In this document: positions 1 to 5,842 of the stretch, piece by piece | Numbering within the stretch: the first letter of the stretch is position 1 | Layout: every line of letters starts with the position of its first letter | NCBI GenBank assembly: GCA_030038035.1 | Contig: JASHPP010000098.1 | Coordinates: 1-6,463, forward strand | Source: Trebonia sp. | GTDB taxonomy: Bacteria > Actinomycetota > Actinomycetes > Streptosporangiales > Streptosporangiaceae | Length of the DNA: 6,463 nt | Direction: 5' to 3' | Notes under the pieces: model-generated | Databases searched by the model: none | Told to the model about the DNA's origin: nothing | The model's input: the letters and a program-made list of their open reading frames with translations, nothing else | Program-made: the position numbers and the translations under genes

Positions 1-1169
1 TCAAGCCCGGCGAAGACCCGGCGCAGCGCGGTGTCGCCGAGCCGGCGCACCGCCTTGGGGGTGAGCTCCAGGTTGCCGCCGTTGTTGGTCAGGTAGCCCT
101 GCCGCTGCAGCTCGCGCTCGATCCGCCGCAGCGCTTCCAGGTCGTCGACCGCCTGCCTGCCGAACGCGCGGCGGACCGCCTCCTCGTCGACGTCGTCCAG
201 GCTGGCGCCCGCGTAGTCCTGGGCGAGCGCGTTCTCCAGGTCGGCCAGGTCGGCCAGGTCCGCGACCGCGCTCGTCGCGTCGCCGAGCCCGAGCGGCGCC
301 TCGCCCGACATCCGCACCCCGCGCTGCGGCCTGCCAAGCTCCGGCCGCCGCGCGCGCAGCGCGTCGGCGAGCGCGGCCATCTCCGCCGCCAGCCCGGCGT
401 CCTCCATCGCCTGGGCCATCAGGTCGGCGAGCTCCTCGCGCTGCTCGTCGGACAGGGACGCGAGCAGCCGCTCGGCGGCCATCATCCGGCGGACGAGCGA
501 GTCGACAAGCTCCTCCAGGTTCCGCGGGTTGTCGGGGAACATGTCGCCGAACTCCGCCATGAAAGCCTCGAAGTCCGCCGGCGTGTGCTCGCCGCGGCTG
601 TCGGCGTCCAGCATCGCGCGCAGGTTCGCGAGCATGTCCTTGACCCGCTGGATGGCCGCCGGGTCTGGGTTGGTCAGCGCGTTCTTCATGCCGCGGAACT
701 GGCTGTCAAGAACCTCCCTGCGCAGCAGGTCGCGCAGCCGCTGGAACGTCTGCCTGGCGGCCGCCGACCGCCAGTCGTAGTCCGCGAGCTGGCGGATCGC
801 CTGCGCGGTGTCCGACGGCAGCGCGTCCAGGTCGGCCTCGCGGAGCCTGGCGTCGTCGCTCGGGTCGGGGAACAGCTCGGCGCGCTCCTGCCCGATCGCC
901 GTGTCGAGCAGCGCGCGGGCCTGCTCGAGCATCCCGTCCAGGCGCCCGCGGCCCCGCAGCTCGCGGGACCGCTCGCGGACCCGCCGCAGCAGGTCGTCCA
1001 GGCCGCGGCGGCCCTGCCAGCCGCGCCGCAGCAGCTCGCGCAGCGCGTCCGCCGGGGTCCCGCCGCCCAGGATCGAATCGCCCATGTCGTCGAGCGCCCC
1101 GCGGACGTCGTACGGCGCCGCGAGCGGATCGGGCCCGCCGTCGTACTCCCCGTACCGGTAGTTGGCCAT
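1..1169 (-). CDS. VWA-domain protein, N-terminal part (partial, Rv0959-like)
   Basis: This is an open frame of 389 codons that runs off the left edge, so the C-terminus is missing. The visible part begins MANYRYGEYDGGPDPLAAPY and is soluble, highly charged and mostly helical, with Leu/Arg/Glu/Asp-rich stretches (about residues 40-160 and 220-280). Near the visible end lies a segment with the key string LELTPKAVRRLGDTALRRVF (about 367-386). From memory, this N-terminus and the LELTP..RR.G..ALR segment characterise actinobacterial VWA proteins such as Rv0959. The metal-binding VWA domain would lie beyond the edge and is not seen, so the name rests on that likeness and on the ATPase gene just upstream. 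No signal peptide or membrane segment is present, which suggests a cytoplasmic partner of the ATPase. The ATG start is supported by a GGAG six bases upstream and by the family-like N-terminus. Confidence 0.8.
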   Translation of the reverse strand, partial: MANYRYGEYDGGPDPLAAPYDVRGALDDMGDSILGGGTPADALRELLRRGWQGRRGLDDLLRRVRERSRELRGRGRLDGMLEQARALLDTAIGQERAELFPDPSDDARLREADLDALPSDTAQAIRQLADYDWRSAAARQTFQRLRDLLRREVLDSQFRGMKNALTNPDPAAIQRVKDMLANLRAMLDADSRGEHTPADFEAFMAEFGDMFPDNPRNLEELVDSLVRRMMAAERLLASLSDEQREELADLMAQAMEDAGLAAEMAALADALRARRPELGRPQRGVRMSGEAPLGLGDATSAVADLADLADLENALAQDYAGASLDDVDEEAVRRAFGRQAVDDLEALRRIERELQRQGYLTNNGGNLELTPKAVRRLGDTALRRVFAGL

Positions 1170-1297
1170 GTGGTACTCCGATCTCACCCGCGTCCTTACC
1201 CAGCCCGCCGCCGCTTACCCGGGAGCCCGCTGCTACCCCGCTCGTCCGCGCGCGGTGCGGGCACGTCAGTCGCCACCCCTCGTTCGGGAAAATGAAT
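1170..1297 (-). other. Spacer between ATPase and VWA genes with TACCC repeats
   Basis: This 128-base gap is long for an operon of two functionally paired genes. On the plus strand it holds three TACCC motifs, at 1197-1201, 1216-1220 and 1234-1238, spaced 19 and 18 bases apart in a degenerate GC-rich context (GGGTA on the transcribed strand). I see no convincing -10 box, no terminator with a T tract and no small ORF with a ribosome binding site. It could hold a weak second promoter or an mRNA-processing site, but nothing in the sequence decides this. Confidence 0.35.
1176..1179 (-). promoter_or_regulatory. Ribosome binding site of the VWA gene
   Basis: On the minus strand GGAG stands six bases before the ATG at 1169. 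It fixes the start and shows that this gene is translated from a leadered message, unlike the ATPase gene upstream. Confidence 0.65.
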
Positions 1298-2758
1298 TTA
1301 TGTCCTATACGTGGAGGTTCCGTCGCTTGTGTCCTTGGAGAGGCGGCGCAGCAGGTACAGGCCCTCGAGCGTGAACTCGATGGCCGCCGCCGCCTCGCCG
1401 AAGGACTCCCTGCCCTCCATGCCCAGCCGTGCCATGACCTTGGCGAGCCCTGGCACCTCGCCGGTGCGGCGCAGCAGCTCGGTCGCCGAGACCAGCTCGC
1501 CCGACTCGATCGTGCCGCCGTCGTCGAACTTGGCGAGCAGCCCCGACAGGTCCGCGCCGCCGAGCCGCGACCGGAACGTGTCCGCCACCGCGCGCCGCAG
1601 CAGGTGGGCGAGGATCTCCTCCTCGCGTCCTTCCTCGCTGACCTCGAACTCGACCTTGCCGCGCAGCGTGTGCACGGTCGCGGGCAGGTCGCAGACCCGG
1701 GCCACGGGCACCTCGTCGTGCGCCTCGGCGACCAGCGCGGTCCGGCGCACCGCGGCGGCCGCCGCGCTCTCCGCGGCCGCGATCGCGAACCGGGCGGAGA
1801 CCCCCGAGCGCGCGTCGGCCGCCGGGGACTCCCTGACCAGGCGGGTGAACCGCGCGATCACCTCGACGAGGTGCTCGGGCAGCTCGGCGCCGGGGTCCTT
1901 GCCGTCCCAGGACACCCGCGCCTCCTGGTTGACCAGGGCGAGCTCGTCCTCAAGCGACAGCGGGTAGTGGGTGCGGACCTCCGCGCCGAAGCGGTCCTTC
2001 AGCGGGGTGATGATCCGGCCGCGGTTCGTGTAGTCCTCCGGGTTCGCGCTGGCCACGAGCACGATGTCGAGCGGCAGCCGCAGCGAGTAGCCGCGGACGC
2101 CGATGTCGCGCTCCTCGAGCACGTTCAGCAGCGCGACCTGGATGCGCTCGGCCAGGTCGGGCAGCTCGTTGAGGCAGAAAATCCCGCGGTTGGTGCGGGG
2201 CACCAGGCCGAAGTGAATCGTCTCGGGGTCGCCGAGCGTCCTGCCTTCTGCCACCTTGACCGGGTCGATGTCGCCGATGAGGTCACCGACGCTGGTGTCC
2301 GGCGTGGCGAGCTTCTCGCCGTAGCGGTCGCCGGCCTGGCGCCAGCTGACCGGCAGGTCGTCGCCGAGTTCGGCCGCCAGCCGCCGGCAGCGGGTGCAGG
2401 CCGGGACGTACGGGTGGTCGTTGATCTCGCATCCGGTGACCACGGGGGTCCACTCGTCGAGCAGGCCCGCCATCGTGCGGATCAGCCGGGTCTTCCCCTG
2501 CCCGCGCTCGCCGAGCAGGATGATGTCGTGCCCGGCCACGAGCGCGCGCTCGACGTGGGGCAGGACGGTCTGGTCGAAGCCGACGATGCCGGGGAACCGG
2601 TCCTGTCCGGCCCGCATCCTCGCGAGCAAGTTCTTTCTTATCTCCTGCTTGACCGTCAGGTAGACGTGGCCGCTGGCACGCAGGTCACCGAGCGTCGCCG
2701 CCGCGGGTGGCCTGGCCTGCCGAGCGCTTGCGCTGGGCTGCTGGCTGTTTCGCTGCAC
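1298..2758 (-). CDS. MoxR / Mg-chelatase-I-like AAA+ ATPase (Rv0958-like)
   Basis: This complete 486-residue AAA+ ATPase belongs to the group often annotated as magnesium chelatase subunit I or sigma-54-interacting protein. Visible motifs in order are Walker A GERGQGKT (83-90), a Cys/His cluster C110-H115-C121-C124, Walker B GIFCLNEL (192-199), sensor 1 around N239 (SANPEDYTNRG), a candidate arginine finger R256 (LKDRFGAEV), and sensor 2 GVSARF with R323. The last 100 or so residues are helical. The Walker B acidic pair is N-E rather than D-E. No chlorophyll or cobalamin genes are visible, so real magnesium chelation is unlikely; a MoxR-type remodelling role with the VWA protein encoded next is the better inference. 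The start is a GTG with no spaced ribosome binding site but a -10 box seven bases upstream, consistent with leaderless translation. About 20 Ala/Ser/Gln-rich residues precede the conserved region, so a start further in is possible. Confidence 0.9.
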   Translation of the reverse strand: MQRNSQQPSASARQARPPAAATLGDLRASGHVYLTVKQEIRKNLLARMRAGQDRFPGIVGFDQTVLPHVERALVAGHDIILLGERGQGKTRLIRTMAGLLDEWTPVVTGCEINDHPYVPACTRCRRLAAELGDDLPVSWRQAGDRYGEKLATPDTSVGDLIGDIDPVKVAEGRTLGDPETIHFGLVPRTNRGIFCLNELPDLAERIQVALLNVLEERDIGVRGYSLRLPLDIVLVASANPEDYTNRGRIITPLKDRFGAEVRTHYPLSLEDELALVNQEARVSWDGKDPGAELPEHLVEVIARFTRLVRESPAADARSGVSARFAIAAAESAAAAAVRRTALVAEAHDEVPVARVCDLPATVHTLRGKVEFEVSEEGREEEILAHLLRRAVADTFRSRLGGADLSGLLAKFDDGGTIESGELVSATELLRRTGEVPGLAKVMARLGMEGRESFGEAAAAIEFTLEGLYLLRRLSKDTSDGTSTYRT

Positions 2759-2765
2759 GGCTCCG

Positions 2766-2771
2766 ACACTA
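2766..2771 (-). promoter_or_regulatory. -10 box for the ATPase-VWA operon, leaderless
   Basis: The minus strand reads TAGTGT, fitting the actinobacterial TAnnnT -10 consensus. Seven bases (2759-2765) separate it from the GTG at 2758, so transcription should begin at or within a base of the start codon. The only Shine-Dalgarno-like GGAG ends two bases before the GTG, too close to work. I see no good -35 hexamer. Confidence 0.5.
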
Positions 2772-2812
2772 TGTCGGCAACGCGAGTGTTCGCATCTTCC
2801 GCAGGTCAGCGG

Positions 2813-2826
2813 CGCGCGTTCGCGCG
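2813..2826. repeat. Inverted repeat upstream of ilvA -10 box
   Basis: CGCGCG-TT-CGCGCG is a perfect six-base inverted repeat that ends five bases before the ilvA -10 box, in the position of a promoter spacer. It could be a regulator site. Alternating CG runs arise easily in DNA this rich in GC, so the support is weak. Confidence 0.25.
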
Positions 2827-2831
2827 TGGAC

Positions 2832-2837
2832 TATGGT
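2832..2837 (+). promoter_or_regulatory. -10 box for ilvA, leaderless
   Basis: TATGGT fits the TAnnnT -10 consensus and lies seven bases (2838-2844) before the GTG at 2845. This predicts a leaderless ilvA message. It also argues against the ATG at 2833, which would lie inside the -10 box and has no ribosome binding site. No clear -35 hexamer is seen. Confidence 0.5.
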
Positions 2838-2844
2838 CTACCCC

Positions 2845-4065
2845 GTGACGACGATTCCCTCGCTCGTGCAGCCCGACGACGTGGTCGCCGCCCGCGAGCT
2901 GCTGAGCGACGTGATAGCGCAGACCCCCCTGCTGCACTCGCGCGTGCTTTCCGAGGTCTGCGCCGGCCCGGTCTACCTCAAGTGCGAGAACCTCCAGCGG
3001 ACCGGGTCGTTCAAGGTGCGCGGGGCGTACACGCGGATCGCCAGGCTGTCGGCCGCGGAGCGGGCCCGCGGCGTGGTGGCCGCGAGCGCGGGCAACCACG
3101 CGCAGGGCGTGGCGTTCGCGGCGGGCCTGCTCGGCACCACCGCCACCGTGGTCATGCCGGAACGCGCGCCGCTGCCCAAGGTCGCCGCTACCCGCGGCTA
3201 CGGGGCGACAGTCGTGCTGCACGGCACGTCGGTCGAGGACGCGCTCGACGAGGCGCTGCGCTACGCCGCGGCGACCGGCAGCGTGTTCATCCACCCCTAC
3301 GACCACGCGGACGTCGTGGCGGGCCAGGGAACGCTCGGCTTCGAGATCATCGAGCAGTTCCCTGGGGTGCGGACGATCCTCGTCCCGGTCGGCGGCGGCG
3401 GCCTGGCCGCCGGGATCACGGTTGCGGTCAAGAGCCTCGACCCGCAGGTCAAGGTCGTCGGCGTGCAGGCCGAGTCCGTGGCGGCGTACCCGGCCTCGAT
3501 CGCCGCCGGGCATCCGGTGGCCGTGCCTGCCCGGCCGACGATCGCCGACGGGATCGCGGTGAGCAGGCCGGGCGACATCGCCTTCGCGATCCTCGCCGCG
3601 CAGGCCGACGGGTTCGTGACGGTGTCCGAGGCGGCGCTGTCGCGCGGGCTGCTGCTCTGCCTCGAGCGCGCCAAGCAGGTGGTCGAGCCGTCGGGGGCGG
3701 CGGCGGTCGCCGCCCTGCTCTCCTACCCGGGCGAGTTCGAGCCGCCGGTCGCCGCCGTGCTGTCCGGCGGGAACATCGACCCGCTGCTGCTGTCCAAGCT
3801 GCTGCGGCACGGGCTGACCGCCGCGGGGCGGTTCCTCGGGCTCCGCTGCCGGCTGCCCGACTACCCCGGGTCGCTCGCGGGCCTGCTCGGCCTGCTCGCG
3901 GTCCTTGGCGCGAACGTGCTCGAGGTGAGCCACGAGCGGCTCGCTCCGGGCCTGCGGGTCGACGAGGTCGAGGTCGTGCTGCACGTGGAGACCCGCGGCC
4001 CGGATCACTGTGCCGACGTCAAGGCCAGGCTCCAGGCCGCGGGGTACGTGCTCTCGTTCGGTTAG
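2845..4065 (+). CDS. ilvA: Threonine dehydratase (threonine ammonia-lyase), medium form with ACT domain
   Basis: This cytoplasmic PLP enzyme deaminates L-threonine to 2-oxobutanoate and ammonia, the first committed step toward isoleucine. From the GTG the protein has 406 residues, the usual length for the medium form. The PLP fold (about 5-325) shows the Schiff-base lysine K57 in GSFKVRG, the substrate loop SAGNHAQG (81-88), the phosphate-binding glycine loop GGGGL (183-187) and SGGN (307-310). A single C-terminal ACT domain (about 331-405; RCRLPDYPGSLAGLLGLL onward) is the likely effector-binding part. No key residue is missing. The frame is open further upstream to 2707, but that extension lies antisense to the ATPase gene and looks nothing like the family. 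The start is chosen from the -10 box seven bases upstream; an ATG at 2833 would add four residues. Whether it is biosynthetic or catabolic cannot be told, because no other ilv genes are in view. Confidence 0.93.
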   Translation: MTTIPSLVQPDDVVAARELLSDVIAQTPLLHSRVLSEVCAGPVYLKCENLQRTGSFKVRGAYTRIARLSAAERARGVVAASAGNHAQGVAFAAGLLGTTATVVMPERAPLPKVAATRGYGATVVLHGTSVEDALDEALRYAAATGSVFIHPYDHADVVAGQGTLGFEIIEQFPGVRTILVPVGGGGLAAGITVAVKSLDPQVKVVGVQAESVAAYPASIAAGHPVAVPARPTIADGIAVSRPGDIAFAILAAQADGFVTVSEAALSRGLLLCLERAKQVVEPSGAAAVAALLSYPGEFEPPVAAVLSGGNIDPLLLSKLLRHGLTAAGRFLGLRCRLPDYPGSLAGLLGLLAVLGANVLEVSHERLAPGLRVDEVEVVLHVETRGPDHCADVKARLQAAGYVLSFG

Positions 4066-4094
4066 GGCACGCTGATCGTCTTCCGGCGTGGCTA
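4063..4094. terminator. Possible weak bidirectional terminator between convergent genes
   Basis: Between the convergent stops, CACGC (4068-4072) pairs with GCGTG (4086-4090) across a 13-base loop. The stop triplets also pair outside a small internal loop: TAG at 4063-4065 with CTA at 4092-4094. The symmetry would serve both strands, but the stem is short and there is no T tract on either side. Confidence 0.22.
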
Positions 4095-5660
4095 AGAAAC
4101 CGGGGTGACCTCCACGTCGACCCAGCGAACCTCGCCGTCGTCCGAGCTGTCGAACGTGTCCGGGTACAGGAACGTCCCGGTGTTGGTCGCGTCGTTGATC
4201 TGATAGGTGCTGTTGCCCGGGCCGATTTTCCCGAGCGGAATCGTGGGCACGGTGCCGTTTGACGCCGCGGGTGCGGCCTTGGCCACGTTGGGCGAGTACA
4301 GCGGCCCGTTCGTGATGCCGTCAGGCACCGTGGCGGGCCCGGTCACCACGCCCGTGGTGTCGTTGATCTGGGCGCCGTAGTAGAAGCGCTGCTCCTGGAA
4401 GAAGTAGTACTCGTAGTCCATCACGGTGCCGCCGCCGTAGCAGTAGATGGCGGTCTTGTACTTGCCTGGCGGCAGCGTGATGCCGTCATAGGCGCTGTAG
4501 ATCCAGCCGTCGCCCGGCTTGGCTGGCTTGCCCTCGGCCGTCCGCCAGTCGGGAAGCTTCGCCGGGTCGGGGCCGGCCGTGCCCTGCATGGTGCCGTCGA
4601 CAATCTCCTGGGTCGCGATGTCGAAGATCGCGCACGCGCCGGGCAGCAGGACCGCGGCGGGGGTGTCTGACAGCGGATTCGCGAGCGGGGAATAGAACCA
4701 GATCTTGTTCAGCCTGCTCTTGGCGGAGAGCCAGAACTCGGTACCGCAGGACTGCTCGTTCGTGTCCGCCTCGTCGGAGTCGGTCCCCTTAGGCGGCGCG
4801 ACGATCCGCGGCATGCCCGGCCACAGGCGGTACGAGCTGCCGGCCGGCGCCTTGGTGGTGATCTGGACGTCCAGCCAGAAGAACGGGTACTCCGAGCTGT
4901 AGGCAGGCACGACCTTCGTGGGGTTGTCGCCCGTGGTGGCCGCGCACTGGTCCGTCGAGTTGGGTCCGCTCGACGGCGCGACCAGCGGGCCGTTGGCCAC
5001 CCCCTTCGCCCAGGGATCGCCCGGACCCCACATCTTGTCGGTCACGGGAACCCCGCCGACCGCGGCGGTCTCCAGCTGGTAGGAGGTGGCGATCGACAAC
5101 GGCACGGCGTGCGGCAGCGGGACGTAGTTCCACCGGCCGCGCACGAGCTTGGCCGAGGTGACGGTCGTGCCCGGGACGATCTCCCCGGTGTGCACGTAGT
5201 CCGGCCCCAGGTACGGCAGCCACAGCGTGAACGTCTGCCGCGCGGTGGGCTGCCCGTCTTCGCAGACCCAGAGCCAGTAGCCCTCCAGCCAGCCCGCGCC
5301 GGTCGTCAGCTCGAAGAACAGGCTGGTGACCAGCCCCGCGCTCCCGGTCGGCGCGGCGGTCTTCGGCCCCTTGCGGGTGCCGAACAGCCGGTAGGTCCCC
5401 GCCGCGGCGGCTGGCTGCTCAGCGGCGGCCAGTTCGGCTGCCATGGCGGTCCGCCGGGCAGGCGCGGCGCCCCTGGCCCGGTCCCGGTCCGCCAGCGCTG
5501 CCCCGCCGACAAGGCCCACCGCGGCGCCGGCCAGCGCCACGCCGACCGCACGGCGGCTGAAGTGCGGTGCGCCTTCGCGCTGCGCCGGTCCTCCCGCGCG
5601 CTGCGCCGGTCCGCCCGCGTCCGCGGCACCGGAGGCGTCAATTACCCTTGCGTCATCCAT
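4092..5660 (-). CDS. Tat-exported protein with two DUF4082-like domains
   Basis: This 522-residue protein appears to be exported. A 33-residue N-region leads to a twin-arginine motif SRRAVGV (35-41), a short Ala/Gly/Val core (38-57) and an A-L-A cleavage site (55-57). The charged stretch after it could instead leave an uncleaved anchor. No lipobox cysteine is present. The rest is rich in beta-type sequence, Trp, Tyr and Phe, in two alignable halves: about 90-268 and 277-518. Each opens with YRLF or YRLW and ends with NGPL (223-226; 451-454) followed 35-60 residues later by FWLDVQIT (261-268) or RWVDVEVT (512-519). From memory, NGPL then (Y/F)WVDV is the C-terminal signature of DUF4082, a beta-sandwich domain common in secreted actinobacterial proteins. 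Five cysteines (133, 239, 305, 343, 407) could form disulfides. No catalytic motif is recognised, so binding to the cell surface or a carbohydrate is only a guess. The start has a good ribosome binding site. Confidence 0.85.
   Translation of the reverse strand: MDDARVIDASGAADAGGPAQRAGGPAQREGAPHFSRRAVGVALAGAAVGLVGGAALADRDRARGAAPARRTAMAAELAAAEQPAAAAGTYRLFGTRKGPKTAAPTGSAGLVTSLFFELTTGAGWLEGYWLWVCEDGQPTARQTFTLWLPYLGPDYVHTGEIVPGTTVTSAKLVRGRWNYVPLPHAVPLSIATSYQLETAAVGGVPVTDKMWGPGDPWAKGVANGPLVAPSSGPNSTDQCAATTGDNPTKVVPAYSSEYPFFWLDVQITTKAPAGSSYRLWPGMPRIVAPPKGTDSDEADTNEQSCGTEFWLSAKSRLNKIWFYSPLANPLSDTPAAVLLPGACAIFDIATQEIVDGTMQGTAGPDPAKLPDWRTAEGKPAKPGDGWIYSAYDGITLPPGKYKTAIYCYGGGTVMDYEYYFFQEQRFYYGAQINDTTGVVTGPATVPDGITNGPLYSPNVAKAAPAASNGTVPTIPLGKIGPGNSTYQINDATNTGTFLYPDTFDSSDDGEVRWVDVEVTPVS
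5576..5617 (-). repeat. Two tandem 21-bp units in the signal-peptide N-region
   Basis: Two adjacent 21-base units, 5576-5596 and 5597-5617, differ at one base. They encode the repeated heptad GGPAQRA/GGPAQRE (residues 16-29) ahead of the twin-arginine motif. The unit is a whole number of codons, so the reading frame is kept. Replication slippage is the simplest origin. Confidence 0.8.
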
Positions 5661-5667
5661 CGTTACG

Positions 5668-5674
5668 TCACCCC
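5668..5674 (-). promoter_or_regulatory. Ribosome binding site of the Tat-exported protein gene
   Basis: The minus strand reads GGGGTGA, whose GGTGA part is complementary to the end of 16S rRNA. Seven bases separate it from the ATG at 5660. This supports the chosen start and the long N-region before the Tat motif. Confidence 0.6.
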
Positions 5675-5683
5675 GCTCAGATC

Positions 5684-5699
5684 GGCTGCTTGCTCAGCC
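5684..5699 (-). other. Small hairpin in the 5' leader of the exported-protein gene
   Basis: GGCTG and CAGCC can pair across a six-base loop, about 10 bases upstream of the ribosome binding site. It is too short to call a riboswitch or attenuator, and may be chance. Confidence 0.2.
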
Positions 5700-5742
5700 T
5701 GGCGATGGACGGTAGCAGGGCAAAAGGAATCAAATCAGCGGA

Positions 5743-5753
5743 AGTCTATATAT
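5743..5753 (-). promoter_or_regulatory. AT-rich promoter candidate for the exported-protein gene
   Basis: The minus strand reads ATATATAGACT, a strikingly AT-rich patch in a very GC-rich window. It contains TAGACT, which fits TAnnnT, and an overlapping TATATA. Transcription from here would give a leader of roughly 75-80 bases before the ATG at 5660. No clear -35 hexamer is found; the palindrome at 5759-5774 occupies that region. A second, extended -10-like TGCTACCGT lies closer to the gene on the same strand. Confidence 0.4.
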
Positions 5754-5758
5754 TTTGT

Positions 5759-5774
5759 GATACGTTCGCGTATC
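5759..5774. promoter_or_regulatory. Candidate TetR operator palindrome
   Basis: GATACG-TTCG-CGTATC is a perfect six-base inverted repeat with a four-base centre. It lies just upstream of the AT-rich -10 candidate of the exported-protein gene and downstream of the tetR stop. The total of 16 bases fits the usual size of TetR-family operators, and overlap with the -35 region would suit repression. A hairpin role is less likely because no T tract follows on either strand. Binding by the adjacent regulator is an inference from position. Confidence 0.4.
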
Positions 5775-5800
5775 GACTCGGGCGGCCGCCGGCGGGGCGG

Positions 5801-5829
5801 GCATCGCGGCAGGAACGCGGCAGCGATGC
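5801..5829 (-). terminator. Possible terminator stem-loop after tetR
   Basis: GCATCGC (5801-5807) and GCGATGC (5823-5829) form a perfect seven-base stem around a 15-base loop that begins 13 bases past the tetR stop codon. No T tract follows, so it is at best a GC-type terminator. The loop contains part of a direct repeat of GCGGCAG. Confidence 0.3.
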
Positions 5830-5842
5830 GGTGGCTGACCGG

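Noticed and set aside
585..1295. Open reading frame of 236 codons on the plus strand
   Set aside because: It is antisense to the VWA gene, whose own frame stays open to the window edge and has a ribosome binding site and a family-like N-terminus.
1298..2758. True magnesium chelatase subunit of chlorophyll or cobalamin synthesis
   Set aside because: No tetrapyrrole genes are visible, Walker B is altered, and the partner resembles Rv0959-type VWA proteins rather than a chelatase D subunit.
2833..2844. ATG at 2833 as the ilvA start
   Set aside because: It would add four residues but falls within the TATGGT -10 box and has no ribosome binding site; the GTG at 2845 is better placed for a leaderless message.
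1292..2848. Open reading frame of 518 codons on the plus strand
   Set aside because: It lies antisense to the clearly recognisable AAA+ ATPase. Its product is an Arg/Ala/Gly/Val mix with no motif, as expected for the shadow of a high-GC gene.
2806..4008. Open reading frame of 400 codons on the minus strand across ilvA
   Set aside because: It is antisense to ilvA, has no family motif and would fill the divergent promoter region.
2826..4262. Open reading frame of 478 codons on the plus strand, overlapping ilvA in another frame
   Set aside because: The product is extremely Arg/Gly/Ala-rich and of low complexity, while the overlapping frame carries every threonine dehydratase motif.
5759..5774. 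The palindrome as an intrinsic terminator of tetR
   Set aside because: The minus-strand sequence after the stem is ACAAAATATAT, without a T tract, and it looks more like a promoter. An operator role fits better.
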